Counted from the stretch's first letter, positions 17,031 through 25,841 are shown. The stretch: DNA of 64,000 nucleotides from Trebonia sp036276115 (GCA_036276115.1 DATBEM010000207.1:1-64000), one strand, 5' to 3'. Numbers and translations are program-made. The notes: generated from the sequence alone by a model not told the origin.

Positions 17031-17064
17031 GAAGGCCTGCCCGGCGCGGGCCGGGCAGGCCTTC
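17031..17064 (-). terminator. Strong hairpin downstream of msrA
   Basis: Perfect 14-bp stem GAAGGCCTGCCCGG / CCGGGCAGGCCTTC with a 6-nt loop, 41 bp beyond the msrA stop. The 292 bp between the msrA and condensation genes holds this hairpin, a tandem repeat and the presumed promoter of the condensation gene. Confidence 0.7.
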
Positions 17065-17104
17065 GTTAGCAGGCAGGCGCCGCCGTTAGCAGGCAGGCGC
17101 CGCC
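17065..17104 (+). repeat. 2 x 20-bp perfect tandem repeat
   Basis: GTTAGCAGGCAGGCGCCGCC is repeated exactly twice between the hairpin and the msrA stop codon, with a degenerate third start (GTCAGGAGGCGG) running into msrA. It is probably a slippage duplication. Confidence 0.85.
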
Positions 17105-17105
17105 G

Positions 17106-17621
17106 TCAGGAGGCGGGACTGCCCGCGCGGCGCGGGAGGCGCCAGCCGGGGCGCACGAAGTGGCACGTGTACCCGTCCGGGTAGTGCTGCAGGTAGTCCT
17201 GGTGCTCGGGCTCGGCCTCCCAGAACGGCCCGGCCGCCGTGACCTCGGTAACGACCTTCGCCGGCCACAGGCCGGACGCGTCCACGTCGGCGATCGTGTC
17301 CCGCGCGGCTTGCTCCTGCTCGGCGCTGGTGTAGAAGATGACCGAGCGGTAGCTGGTGCCGACGTCGTTCCCCTGCCGGTCGAGGGTGGTCGGGTCGTGG
17401 ATCTGGAAGAAGAACTCCAGCAGCTCCCGGTAGGACACCGCCTCCGGGTCGAAGGTGATCTCGATCGCCTCCGCGTGCCCGTGGTGGTTGCGGTAGGTCG
17501 CGTTGGCGACGTCGCCGCCGGTGTAGCCGACCCGGGTCGTGAGCACGCCGGGGATCTTGCGGACGAGCTCCTGGACTCCCCAGAAGCAGCCCCCGGCGAG
17601 AATGGCCTTCTCCGTTGTCAT
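17106..17621 (-). CDS. msrA: Peptide methionine sulfoxide reductase A
   Basis: 171 residues. It carries the MsrA active site GCFWG (Cys12), VGYTGG, YRNHHGHAEAIEITFDP and HDPTTLDRQGNDVGTSYRS. It reduces methionine-S-sulfoxide in proteins and free Met in the cytoplasm. The ATG overlaps the msrB stop (ATGA), so the two reductases are translationally coupled. A tandem repeat and strong hairpin follow the gene. Confidence 0.95.
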   Translation of the reverse strand: MTTEKAILAGGCFWGVQELVRKIPGVLTTRVGYTGGDVANATYRNHHGHAEAIEITFDPEAVSYRELLEFFFQIHDPTTLDRQGNDVGTSYRSVIFYTSAEQEQAARDTIADVDASGLWPAKVVTEVTAAGPFWEAEPEHQDYLQHYPDGYTCHFVRPGWRLPRRAGSPAS

Positions 17622-18136
17622 GACCCGCTCCTCGTGTCATCCGCTGTCGTGCTGCCTGCCGCCGCCTCGACCAGGGCGCGGTAGGCGCCGTAGCCCTCGC
17701 GCTCCAGGTCCGCCAGCGGTATGAACCGCAAGGCGGCCGAGTTGATGCAGTACCGCAGGCCGCCCTGGCCGGCCGGCCCGTCGGGGAAAACGTGCCCGAG
17801 GTGGCTGTCGCCGTGGGCCGAGCGGACCTCGGTCCGGACCATCCCGTAGCTGGCGTCCCGGTGCTCGACCACGTTGCCCGGCTCAACTGGCACGGTGAAG
17901 CTCGGCCAGCCGCAGCCGCTGTCGTACTTGGCGGCCGACGCGAACAGCGGCTCGCCCGAGACCACGTCCACGTACAGGCCGGGCTCGTGGTTGTCCCAGT
18001 ACTCGTTCCGGAACGCCGGCTCGGTCGCGCCCTGCTGGGTGACCCGGTACTGCTGGCGGGTCAGCCGGGAAACAGCCGTCGCGTCCTTGGCGTAGGTGTC
18101 CTTGGTGTTGCTGCCTGCGGTGTTGATGTCTGGCAT
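17618..18136 (-). CDS. msrB: Peptide methionine sulfoxide reductase B
   Basis: 172 residues from the ATG at 18136, which has an AAGGAG RBS; the frame is open further upstream without one. SelR/MsrB fold: YRVTQQGATEPAFRNEYWDNHEPG, SGCGWPSF, DSHLGHVFPDGP and the catalytic RYCINSAALRF. The usual pairs of zinc CxxC cysteines are not visible, so this is likely a zinc-free form. It reduces methionine-R-sulfoxide, complementary to MsrA encoded immediately downstream. Confidence 0.93.
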   Translation of the reverse strand: MPDINTAGSNTKDTYAKDATAVSRLTRQQYRVTQQGATEPAFRNEYWDNHEPGLYVDVVSGEPLFASAAKYDSGCGWPSFTVPVEPGNVVEHRDASYGMVRTEVRSAHGDSHLGHVFPDGPAGQGGLRYCINSAALRFIPLADLEREGYGAYRALVEAAAGSTTADDTRSGS

Positions 18137-18261
18137 GCCCAGCTCCTTCGCGGCTCGTGCCCGCTGGCTGCGGGCCACTGCCGCGTGTAACCAGCCGCCG
18201 GGGCCCGGTATTCCACGACCTGGCCGTCATTCCACGCCGCGCGGGACGCCAGCCGGCGGGG

Positions 18262-18621
18262 TCAGCCCGCCGTGATGGCGCGGGGCGCCGGGGCCGGGGC
18301 CGCGATCGCCTGCCCGATGGCCGCCGGGCTGGCCAGCCTGCCACCCGGGCCGAAGACCGAACGCTTGCCCGACGGGTCGTAGTACAGCCGCAGGTGCGCC
18401 CGGACCAGCTCCAGGTCGCCTCGCTTGGCGGGCTGCTGGCGGGCATCGTGCATCCAGTTGCCGAGTGCCCGGTCCAGGGCCTCGCTCAGCTCGTGCGCCC
18501 GCAGCCGGACCGCGTCGGCGTAGGCCGCCGCGAGCGGCTCGCTCGACATGAGCTCCGCGAGCTGGCGCCGGCGGCCACTCGGCTCGATGACCTCCGGCTC
18601 CGGCCTTGCTTCTGGCTTCAT
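18262..18621 (-). CDS. Small hypothetical protein divergent from XRE regulator
   Basis: 119 residues, Ala/Arg-rich, from an ATG with AAGGAGG 6 nt upstream. No known domain recognised. It looks helical in the middle (QLAELMSSEPLAAAYADAVRLRAHELSEALDRALG) with a Pro/Ala tail, and has no membrane segment or cysteine. It is divergently transcribed from the XRE/DUF397 pair across a 130 bp shared promoter region, so it may be under that regulator's control. Confidence 0.6.
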   Translation of the reverse strand: MKPEARPEPEVIEPSGRRRQLAELMSSEPLAAAYADAVRLRAHELSEALDRALGNWMHDARQQPAKRGDLELVRAHLRLYYDPSGKRSVFGPGGRLASPAAIGQAIAAPAPAPRAITAG

Positions 18622-18751
18622 GGCCGCCCTCCTTGGCGGAAACGATCGGCTGGTTGCGTCACAGCTTGCCGTGCAATCGCGTACGCGGACGGGCTTACGA
18701 TGCCATATCGATCTGTCATGCATACTTGCTGGTGTCAGATGGGAGGTCATC

Positions 18752-19531
18752 GTGGAATCGGTGGCAACGATGCTGGCCATGCGGATACGGCGGTTGCGCG
18801 AGCGATCCAGGATGAACCAGACCGAGCTCGCCCGTAAGGCTCTCTGTTCGAAGTCCCACATCTCCGACATCGAGCTAGGCCACGTGCTGCCCACGGCAAG
18901 CGAGATCCAGCTCATGGAGCAGGCACTCGACGCCGACGGGGTGCTGGCCGACCTGCTTGACCTGGTGAGCACCGGGGTCCAGGAGTCCGCGATCGTGGCC
19001 GACGCCGAGCATGACGCGCTGGGCATGACCGTCTGGGAATGGCGGATACCCGGAGTCCTCCAGACCCCGGAGTACATGCGGGCGCTCATGAGTCCCGCCG
19101 TGCCCGCCGACCGCCTAGAGCGGGAAGTGGCGATACGGAAGGCCAGGAGGCGCGTACTGGGATCGCTGGTGGCCGGCTGGTTCATCCTCGACGAGGCAGC
19201 CCTATGGCGCGTGTACGGCGACCGGGAGGTCATGCGCGGGCAACTCGCGCACCTGGAGGAAGTCGCCATGCGGCCCAGCATCGACATTCAGGTCATGCCG
19301 TTCACGAACACGCGCCATCCCGGTGGGGACGGCCCGCTGACCGTCGTTGAGTACGCGGACAGGCCTTCCATCTGGTTCACCGAGGGGCCACGGGCGGGCC
19401 GCCTGAGCGACGACAAGCGGGAGGTTATGCGCTCTATGCAAACGCTTAACCAGATACGCACGGTGGCACTGTCCCCCCTAGACTCGATCCCGTACATGCG
19501 ACAGCTACGGGAGTCGAGATATGAGCAGTGA
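18752..19531 (+). CDS. XRE-family regulator with DUF5753 domain
   Basis: 259 residues from the GTG at 18752, which has a GGGAGG RBS 5 nt upstream. N-terminal HTH_3 (MRIRRLRERSRMNQTELARKALCSKSHISDIELGHVLPTASEIQLMEQAL), then the DUF5753 domain typical of actinomycetes (GVLQTPEYMRALM, RRVLGSLVAGWFILDEAALWR, MRPSIDIQVMPFTNTRHPGGDGPLTVVEY). Such proteins act with small DUF397 partners in development and antibiotic control. The DUF397 gene overlaps its 3' end. A near-match to the dispersed motif (18726-18738, two mismatches) lies just before the RBS; I treat it as chance. Confidence 0.9.
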   Translation: MESVATMLAMRIRRLRERSRMNQTELARKALCSKSHISDIELGHVLPTASEIQLMEQALDADGVLADLLDLVSTGVQESAIVADAEHDALGMTVWEWRIPGVLQTPEYMRALMSPAVPADRLEREVAIRKARRRVLGSLVAGWFILDEAALWRVYGDREVMRGQLAHLEEVAMRPSIDIQVMPFTNTRHPGGDGPLTVVEYADRPSIWFTEGPRAGRLSDDKREVMRSMQTLNQIRTVALSPLDSIPYMRQLRESRYEQ

Positions 19532-19691
19532 GTGGCGCAAGTCCAGCTACAGCGGCGGGGCCAATAACCAGTGCGTCGAGTGCGGGACTGCCACCGGCTC
19601 GGTGCTGGTCCGCGACGCGACCGACCGCGACGGCGCCGCCCTGAGCGTGAGCGCCAGCGCGTGGGCGACGTTCACCGGCGCGCTCAGGTAG
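19521..19691 (+). CDS. DUF397 small protein
   Basis: 56 residues, begins MSSEWRKSSYSGGANNQCVE, continues VLVRDATDRDGAALSVSASAWATF: the classic DUF397 profile (W-KSSYS-N-CVEV, VRDS-P-G-L-F--W--F). The ATG lies inside the 3' end of the XRE gene (11-bp overlap), which ties their translation. XRE-DUF397 pairs in actinomycetes form regulator/antagonist modules resembling toxin-antitoxin or BldB-like systems. Confidence 0.9.
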   Translation: MSSEWRKSSYSGGANNQCVECGTATGSVLVRDATDRDGAALSVSASAWATFTGALR

Positions 19692-19770
19692 CGGGGCCAG
19701 CCAGCCGGCGGCGGTCGGGCTGCTGGCTGGCCAGCCAGCCGGGTGCCGGGCGGTGCCGAGAGGCCCGCGG

Positions 19771-20544
19771 CTAAGCGTCCCGCAGGCGGAGCAGTATCCC
19801 GCCGAGCAGGAGCGCGCCGCCCGCCCAGGCGGCGAGCACCCCGATGCCCGCCCACGGGCTGATCGGCTGGGAGCTCAGGCCGGTGGTGGCCACGATGGCC
19901 ATCCCGGCCGTCATGGGGCCGATCTGCTCCAGGTGCCGGGACACGGTCGCGGTGCCGACGGCGGCGATGATCGGGAACAGGTACAGCAGCCCGAGGACGA
20001 CCCCGATGGCCGTGGCGGCGTCCCGCAGCGCGGTGGCGGCGCCGAGGCTGAGCAGGGCGATCAGCACGAGGTAGAGGACCGACCCGAGCCCGGCCCGCAG
20101 TACCGGCCCGTCGCTGAAGGACAGGGCCGGGTAGCCGTGCGACGGGCCGATGCCGTGGCCGGGGAGGATGAGCCGCCCGGCCAGCAGCGAGGCTCCGGCG
20201 GCGGCCGCCGCGGCGGGCACGGTCAGGCCGGTGACGACGATGGCCTTGGCGGCCAGGACGGCGAGCCGGCGAGGCGTCGCGGCCAGGGTGAGGCGGATCA
20301 GGCCGGTGCCGTACTCGCCGCTGACGGCCAGCACCGCCAGGACCGCGATGACCGCCTGGCCCAGGTAGATGCCGGTGAGGCTGATCCTGGCCGGGTCGTC
20401 GGCGCATGCTCCCGCCGGGCAGCGGGTGGCCGCGGCCGCCGCGGCGCTGACGACGATGGTCAGCAGCGCGGCGGCCAGCAGCAGCCAGGGGGTGCTGGCG
20501 AGGCTGCGGAGCTTCGTCCATTCCGCGTGCAGCGCGTGCCTCAC
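19771..20544 (-). CDS. ABC-2 type transporter permease (second subunit)
   Basis: 257 residues from the GTG overlapping the upstream permease stop (GTGA). An N-terminal HALHAEWTKLRS motif is typical of ABC-2 permeases of the YhgE/ABC2_membrane type. About six hydrophobic segments follow, including the conserved SGEYGTGLIRLTLAATPRRLAVLAAKAIVV loop. It probably forms the membrane part of an exporter with the upstream permease and ATPase. Substrate unknown. Confidence 0.85.
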   Translation of the reverse strand: MRHALHAEWTKLRSLASTPWLLLAAALLTIVVSAAAAAATRCPAGACADDPARISLTGIYLGQAVIAVLAVLAVSGEYGTGLIRLTLAATPRRLAVLAAKAIVVTGLTVPAAAAAAGASLLAGRLILPGHGIGPSHGYPALSFSDGPVLRAGLGSVLYLVLIALLSLGAATALRDAATAIGVVLGLLYLFPIIAAVGTATVSRHLEQIGPMTAGMAIVATTGLSSQPISPWAGIGVLAAWAGGALLLGGILLRLRDA

Positions 20545-22118
20545 GCGTCCCTCCGGCGCAGCAGGAACGCGGCCAGGAGCAGCGCGATCGCGGCCCAGGC
20601 GCAGGTGACGGCGAGCCCGGCCCACGGCGCCAGCGGGAAGTAGTCGCCCGACGGCGTGTAGCTGCCGGCTACCTGGGGGTAGGCCGGGATGACCTGCCTG
20701 ATCGCGAAGCCGGCGGCCGGGGTGATGCGCAGTACCCAGTCCGCGGCCCCGGCGGGCAGCACGGGGAGCCCGGCGGCCAGCAGGTAGGGCAGGATGACCG
20801 CGGTGATGACGACGGTGACCGTCGCGGCGCCGTGCCGCAAGATCGCGCCCACGCCGAGGGCGAAGACCGCCAGGACGGCGACCAGCGCGGCGGTCCCGGC
20901 GATGACGCGGACGTCGGTGAGCCTGCTCGCCGGGTAGATCGCCCCGCCATTGCCCGTCAGCAGCGGGATGCCGAGCAGGACCGCGCCAGCCGACCCGGCC
21001 AGCCCGGCGGCGAAGGCGACGGCGCCGACGACGATGGCCTTGGCGGCCAGGACCCGGCCGCGCCGCGGGCTGGCCGCCAGGGTAACGCGGATCAGGCGCC
21101 GCCGGTACTCCGCGGTGATGAACAGCGCGCCCAGCACGATCACCGCGATCAGCCCGACGAACAAGCCCGCCAGCAGCGCGTCGGCAGGCGTGGCGCCGGT
21201 GACGCCCGGCGCTATGTCGCCGGAGCCGGTGACGGTGAAGGTGCCGCCGGCCTGGTGGTACCCGGCCGTGGCCCCGGCGGGGTAGGAGATGGAGGTGGGG
21301 CCTCCGTTGACCGGGGTGCCGGCCCAGGGACTACCGGGCCAGCCGCCCCGCAGGCTGACGCGGTCGAAGGCGGCGGTGGCGTCGGTGGGGGCGCCGCTGC
21401 TGGATCCGCCGGTGAGCTGCTGGCTGCCCGGCGCCGTGTATCCCGGCGAGGTGGCGAACAGCCCGGCCTGCACCGTCGGTGCCAGCCCGGGCAGGGTGAC
21501 GGCGGCGATCGTGGCCCAGCTGGTCCCGTCGGCGGAGTCGGAGCCGGTGATGACGTCGCCCGCCCGGGCCAGCCGCAGCCAGCGCGGCGCCGCCGCGGAC
21601 ACGCCGCCGGCCAGCCCGGGAGCGTCGCCGGCGTAGTTCCACTGCATCCGGGTGCCGTGGGCGCCGGTGACCATGACGGCCGCGTACGCCGCTCCCTGGC
21701 CGGGGCCCGCGGTGATGATCAGCCCGGCCTTGGACCACGGCACCAGCGCGGGCTGGGTGCCGGACGGCCCCTGCGGGCTCAGGCCGCTGTCGATCACGGT
21801 CGCCAGCGAGGTCACCCGCACGGTGATGGTGCCGTGGGCGGCCAGCGGGCGGTGCACCAGGTAGTAGGCGTCGGTCACCGCCTCGCCGCCCGGCCCGGTC
21901 GCGATCGTGTAGTGGCACGGGCCGCCGGGGCAGCCCTCCTGGCTGCGGGCCCCCGCGTACACGCCGAGGAGCATGGTCACCAGCGCCGCGACGATGACGG
22001 CGATGACCCAGCCGCGGACCGTGCGGAACTTGGTCCACTCCGCGTGCAGCAGGCGCGCGAAGCCGTCGTGCCCGCAGGCCGTGCCCGGCCGGGGCGGCGT
22101 CAGCGTGGCCGCGCTCAT
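20541..22118 (-). CDS. ABC-2 permease with large extracytoplasmic domain
   Basis: 525 residues. HAEWTKFRTVRGW and a first membrane segment (about 38-56) are followed by roughly 240 residues outside the membrane. That part has a beta-sandwich look (WLRLARAGDVITGSDSADGTSWATI, VQAGLFATSP), resembling DUF1349/concanavalin-type sugar-binding domains. The remaining membrane segments then follow, with the TAEYRRRLIRVTLAASPRRGRVLAAKAIVV loop shared with its partner. Such an insertion suggests the exporter contacts or senses an outside ligand. It overlaps the ATPase gene by 4 bp. Confidence 0.85.
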   Translation of the reverse strand: MSAATLTPPRPGTACGHDGFARLLHAEWTKFRTVRGWVIAVIVAALVTMLLGVYAGARSQEGCPGGPCHYTIATGPGGEAVTDAYYLVHRPLAAHGTITVRVTSLATVIDSGLSPQGPSGTQPALVPWSKAGLIITAGPGQGAAYAAVMVTGAHGTRMQWNYAGDAPGLAGGVSAAAPRWLRLARAGDVITGSDSADGTSWATIAAVTLPGLAPTVQAGLFATSPGYTAPGSQQLTGGSSSGAPTDATAAFDRVSLRGGWPGSPWAGTPVNGGPTSISYPAGATAGYHQAGGTFTVTGSGDIAPGVTGATPADALLAGLFVGLIAVIVLGALFITAEYRRRLIRVTLAASPRRGRVLAAKAIVVGAVAFAAGLAGSAGAVLLGIPLLTGNGGAIYPASRLTDVRVIAGTAALVAVLAVFALGVGAILRHGAATVTVVITAVILPYLLAAGLPVLPAGAADWVLRITPAAGFAIRQVIPAYPQVAGSYTPSGDYFPLAPWAGLAVTCAWAAIALLLAAFLLRRRDA

Positions 22119-23050
22119 CGGGTGGCCTCACCGGCGGGCTCGGCCCGGAACTCCACGGCGTCCCTGGTCAGCTCCATGTAGGCCTCTTCCAGCGTCGCCC
22201 GGTGGGCCGATACCTCCGAGAACGGCACCCGGCTGTCGCCGAGAACGGCGGTGATCCGCGTCGCCGGCAGCCCGGACACGTCAAGGATGCCGCCGCCGGG
22301 ATCAGCGACCTCGGCTCCCGCGTTCGACAGCGCGGTCATCGCCTCCCGCCGGGCGCTGGTCCGCACCGTGACCCGGGCGGCGGACACCGACGCGATCAGG
22401 TCCGCGACGGACGTGTCGGCGATCACCGTGCCGCGGCCGACGATCACCAGGTGGCCCGCGCTCTCCTGCAGTTCGCTCATCAGGTGGCTGGAGACCAGCA
22501 CCGCCCGGCCCTCGGCCGCCAGCGCGGCCAGGAACCCGCGCATCCACACGATGCCCTCGGGGTCCATGCCGTTGAACGGCTCGTCCAGCATCAGCACCGG
22601 CGGGTCGCCCAGCAGCGCCGCGGCGATCCCGAGCCGCTGCCGCATGCCCAGGGAGTAGCCGCCCGCCTTCCGCCGGGCCGCCTTGCCCAGCCCGGCCTGC
22701 GCGATCACCTCATCGACCCGGCGGGCACCCAGCCCCTGGGAATGCGCCAGCCACAGCAGGTGGTTGCGGGCGGTCCGGCTGGGCTGCAGCGCCGCCGCGT
22801 CCAGCAGCGCCCCCACCCGGGTCAGCGGGCGCCGCAGGCTCCGGTACGGCCGGCCGCCGATCAGCGCGGTGCCCTCGTCCGGCCGGTCCAGGCCGAGCAC
22901 CACCCGCATGGTGGTGGACTTCCCGGCCCCGTTGGGGCCGACGAACCCGGTGACCTGGCCGGGAGTGACGGTGAACGTCATCGCGTCCAGCGCGAGCGTG
23001 GGGCCGAACCGCTTGCGCAGCCCGGATACCTCAATGGTTGCCTCGTTCAT
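22115..23050 (-). CDS. ABC transporter ATP-binding protein
   Basis: 311 residues with Walker A GPNGAGKST, signature YSLGMRQRLG, Walker B PPVLMLDEPFNGMDPEG and the H-loop VSSHLMSEL. It belongs to the ABC-2/antibiotic-resistance (DrrA-like) ATPase class, with a C-terminal extension. First gene of a three-gene exporter operon. Divergent (121 bp) from an OmpR-type two-component system that probably controls it, as in BceRS- or lantibiotic-immunity-like loci. Confidence 0.93.
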   Translation of the reverse strand: MNEATIEVSGLRKRFGPTLALDAMTFTVTPGQVTGFVGPNGAGKSTTMRVVLGLDRPDEGTALIGGRPYRSLRRPLTRVGALLDAAALQPSRTARNHLLWLAHSQGLGARRVDEVIAQAGLGKAARRKAGGYSLGMRQRLGIAAALLGDPPVLMLDEPFNGMDPEGIVWMRGFLAALAAEGRAVLVSSHLMSELQESAGHLVIVGRGTVIADTSVADLIASVSAARVTVRTSARREAMTALSNAGAEVADPGGGILDVSGLPATRITAVLGDSRVPFSEVSAHRATLEEAYMELTRDAVEFRAEPAGEATR

Positions 23051-23171
23051 GGATGCGGTTGTACGCCGGGGCCGGTCCCGGCCCGGTGCGGCCGGGCGAT
23101 ACCCGGGCGATACCGGCCGGCTGGCATGCTGAAGGCCCGGTCAGCGGATCGCGGGAAGGGCAGGCGCAGTC

Positions 23172-23834
23172 ATGAGGGTGCTGGTGGTCGAGGACTTCGA
23201 GCCCATGGCCCGGGGGATCGTGACCGGGCTGCGCCGGGAGGGCATGGCGGTCGACGCCGTCTACGATGGCGGCGACGCGCTCAGGCAGCTGGCCCACACC
23301 CGCTACGACGTCGTGGTGCTCGACCGGGACCTGCCCGGCGTGCACGGCGACGAGGTCTGCCGGCGCATGGCGGCCGAAAGGTCGCCGAGCCGGATCCTGA
23401 TGCTCACCGCGGCCGGCAGCCTCACCGACCGGGTCGAGGGCCTTAACCTCGGCGCCGATGACTACCTGCCCAAGCCGTTCGACTTCCCCGAGCTGACCGC
23501 CCGGGTCCGCGCCCTTGGCCGCCGCGCCGCCGACGCCGTTCCCCCGGTGCTCACCCACGCCGGCATCAGGCTGGACCCCGCCAGCCGGACCGCGTCGCGG
23601 GCCGGGCAGCGGCTGGACCTCGGCGCCAGGGAGTTCGCCGTCCTGGAGTACCTGCTCGCCCGCCCCGGACGGGTCGTCTCCGCGGAGGAACTGCTGGAGC
23701 GGGTCTGGGACGAGGCCGCCGACCCGTTCACCACCGCGGTCAAGCAGGCCATGCACCGGCTGCGGGCCAAGCTCGGCGACCCGCCCGTCATCGACACCGT
23801 CCGCGAGGGCGGCTACCGGATCGGAGCACGCTGA
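23172..23834 (+). CDS. OmpR-family response regulator
   Basis: 220 residues. Receiver domain with acidic pocket E7/D8, phosphoacceptor D51 (VVVLDRDLPG), T/A switch (LTAAG) and conserved K in YLPKPFDFPEL. The C-terminal winged-helix DNA-binding domain contains REFAVLEYLLARPGRVVSAEELLERVWDE and VIDTVREGGYRI. The stop overlaps the kinase ATG by one base. Confidence 0.95.
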   Translation: MRVLVVEDFEPMARGIVTGLRREGMAVDAVYDGGDALRQLAHTRYDVVVLDRDLPGVHGDEVCRRMAAERSPSRILMLTAAGSLTDRVEGLNLGADDYLPKPFDFPELTARVRALGRRAADAVPPVLTHAGIRLDPASRTASRAGQRLDLGAREFAVLEYLLARPGRVVSAEELLERVWDEAADPFTTAVKQAMHRLRAKLGDPPVIDTVREGGYRIGAR

Positions 23835-24967
23835 TGCCCGCACCCTCGATCATCGCGCCCGGTGCCCGCCGGCTCACCCTGCGGGCACGGCTGACCCTGC
23901 TGTACGCCGCCCTCATCTGCACGTCGGGCATCGCCCTGCTCGGCGTCACCTACCTTCTCGCGCCCGGCCTCGTGCAGCACCGGGCATCGCAGCCGGCGCC
24001 GGGGCAGCGCCCGCCGCCCGCCATCGCGCCCGGGCACGCCTCCGGCATCTTCTCGGCGTTCCTCGGATCTGGCTCGTTCCGGGCCGCCGTGGGCGCCGTC
24101 GCGATCATGGCGCTGGTTTCCCTGGCCCTCGGCTGGCTGATCGCCGGCCGGTTCGTCCGGCCGCTGCGCGCGATCATCAGCGCCGCCCGCGACATCTCCG
24201 CCAGCAACCTGCACCGGCGCCTCGGCCTGCGCGGCCAGGGCGATGAGTTCACCGAGCTCGGCGAGACCCTCGATGACCTGTTCGCCCGCCTGGAAGCCTC
24301 CTTCGACTCACAGCGGCACTTCATCGCCAACGCCTCCCACGAGCTGCGGACCCCGCTGTCCGCCGGGCGCGTCCTGCTCCAGGTCGCCATCGCCGACCCC
24401 GCGCCCACCGTGGAGGCACTGCGCTCAACGTGCGAGGAACTGGTCGAGCTGAGCGACCGGCAAGAGCGCCTCATCGCCGCCCTGCTCACCCTGGCCAGCG
24501 GCCAGCGCGGGCTCGAGCGCCCCGAGCCCCTCGACCTCGCCGGCATCACCCGCGAGATCGTCCAGGCCCGGAGCCGCGATGCCGACCGCCATGGCGTCCG
24601 CCTCACCGCCAGCCTCGCCCCCGCCCCGGCCACGGGCGACCCGCACCTGGCCGAGAGCCTGATCGCCAACCTCATCGACAACGCCATCCGGCACAACCTC
24701 CCCGGCGGCCAGGCCGAGATCGCCACCGCCCTGGCCGGCGCCGGCGCCGTCATCACCGTCGCCAACACCGGCCCCCGCATCCCCCCGCACGCTGTCGACG
24801 ACCTCTTCCAGCCGTTCCGGCAACTCGGCCCCCAGCGCATCCGCCACGGCGAGGGACACGGCCTCGGGCTGGCCATCGTCCGCGCCATCGCCGATGCCCA
24901 CGGCGCCACCATCACCGCCAGCCCCCGCCCCCAGGGCGGCCTCTGCATAGAAGTGGCCTTCCCCTGA
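23834..24967 (+). CDS. Sensor histidine kinase
   Basis: 377 residues. Two membrane segments (about 20-45 and 90-112) enclose a short Pro-rich outside loop. Then come HAMP (PLRAIISAARDISASNLHRRL), HisKA with H-box FIANASHELRTPLS, an N-box LIANLIDNAIRHN and the GHGLGLAIVRAIADAHG G-box. It is the partner of the upstream regulator. The small sensor loop and the adjacent ABC exporter suggest envelope or peptide stress sensing. Confidence 0.94.
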   Translation: MPAPSIIAPGARRLTLRARLTLLYAALICTSGIALLGVTYLLAPGLVQHRASQPAPGQRPPPAIAPGHASGIFSAFLGSGSFRAAVGAVAIMALVSLALGWLIAGRFVRPLRAIISAARDISASNLHRRLGLRGQGDEFTELGETLDDLFARLEASFDSQRHFIANASHELRTPLSAGRVLLQVAIADPAPTVEALRSTCEELVELSDRQERLIAALLTLASGQRGLERPEPLDLAGITREIVQARSRDADRHGVRLTASLAPAPATGDPHLAESLIANLIDNAIRHNLPGGQAEIATALAGAGAVITVANTGPRIPPHAVDDLFQPFRQLGPQRIRHGEGHGLGLAIVRAIADAHGATITASPRPQGGLCIEVAFP

Positions 24968-25052
24968 CCTCCGCTCGCCATCAGCGCCGGCTACTCAACG
25001 TGCTAGCGGGGCGTGATTGACAGCAGTTGCGGGTGCTGCGTTCGATACCCCT

Positions 25053-25838
25053 ATGGCAATGAACCCTGACGCGTGCGTCGATATCGGCGGCGGGTGCCTG
25101 CTCCCGCTCGTCGGGCTGGGCACCTGGAACGTCACCGGCGGCGACGTCGCCCCGGCCGTGCGGGCGGCCCTGGAGTGCGGCTACCGGCACATCGACACCG
25201 CCTACGGCTACGGCAACGAGGCCGGGATCGGCCACGCCCTGCACCAGTCCGGCGTCCCCCGGGACGAGGTCTTCCTGACCTCCAAGATCCCGCCCCGCCG
25301 CATCGGCTCCGAGGAGCAGACGCTGGCCGGCTGCCTGCGGAACCTGCGGACCGACCACGTCGACCTGTGGCTGATCCACGCCTGCCCGGACACGCCCGAG
25401 CAGTCGCTGGGCCTGTGGGAGTTCGCGATCGCCGCCCGCGAGCAGGGCCGGGCCCGCGCGATCGGGGTCAGCAACTACAGCACCGCGCAGGTCGACCACC
25501 TCATCGCCGCGACCGGCGTGACGCCGGCGGTGAACCAGGTTCGCTGGAGCCCGGCCCTGTACGACCCGGCCCGGATGGCGCAGATGCGCGAGCGCGGCAT
25601 CGCGCTGGAGGGCTTCAGCGCGATCCGGCTGACCGACCTCGATGACCCGGCCCTGGCCGCGATCGCGGCCGCCCACGGGGTGACGGCCGCCCAGGTGCTG
25701 GTGCGCTGGCAGGTGCAGCACGGCATCGTCGTGCTCCCCCGGTCGGTGCGGCCGGAGCGGATCCGGGCGAACTTCGCCGTCTGGGACTTCGAGCTGGCCG
25801 CAGCGGAGATGGCCCGGATCGACGCGATGGCGGGCTGA
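25053..25838 (+). CDS. Aldo/keto reductase
   Basis: 261 residues from the ATG at 25053; a TTG at 25017 is an alternative. AKR catalytic tetrad visible: Asp48 and Tyr53 in HIDTAYGYGNE, Lys in FLTSKI, His in LWLIHAC. It also has the C-terminal NADPH-binding IVVLPRSVRPERIRANF. It reduces aldehydes or ketones with NADPH; substrate unknown. The FAD-monooxygenase remnant begins just beyond its stop on the other strand. Confidence 0.88.
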   Translation: MAMNPDACVDIGGGCLLPLVGLGTWNVTGGDVAPAVRAALECGYRHIDTAYGYGNEAGIGHALHQSGVPRDEVFLTSKIPPRRIGSEEQTLAGCLRNLRTDHVDLWLIHACPDTPEQSLGLWEFAIAAREQGRARAIGVSNYSTAQVDHLIAATGVTPAVNQVRWSPALYDPARMAQMRERGIALEGFSAIRLTDLDDPALAAIAAAHGVTAAQVLVRWQVQHGIVVLPRSVRPERIRANFAVWDFELAAAEMARIDAMAG

Positions 25839-25841
25839 GGC

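Noticed and set aside
18726..18738. TTGCTGGTGTCAG, an 11/13 match to the dispersed motif, just before the XRE gene
   Set aside because: Two mismatches, no GCTTC flank, no hairpin and a position at an RBS rather than a gene end. Likely chance.
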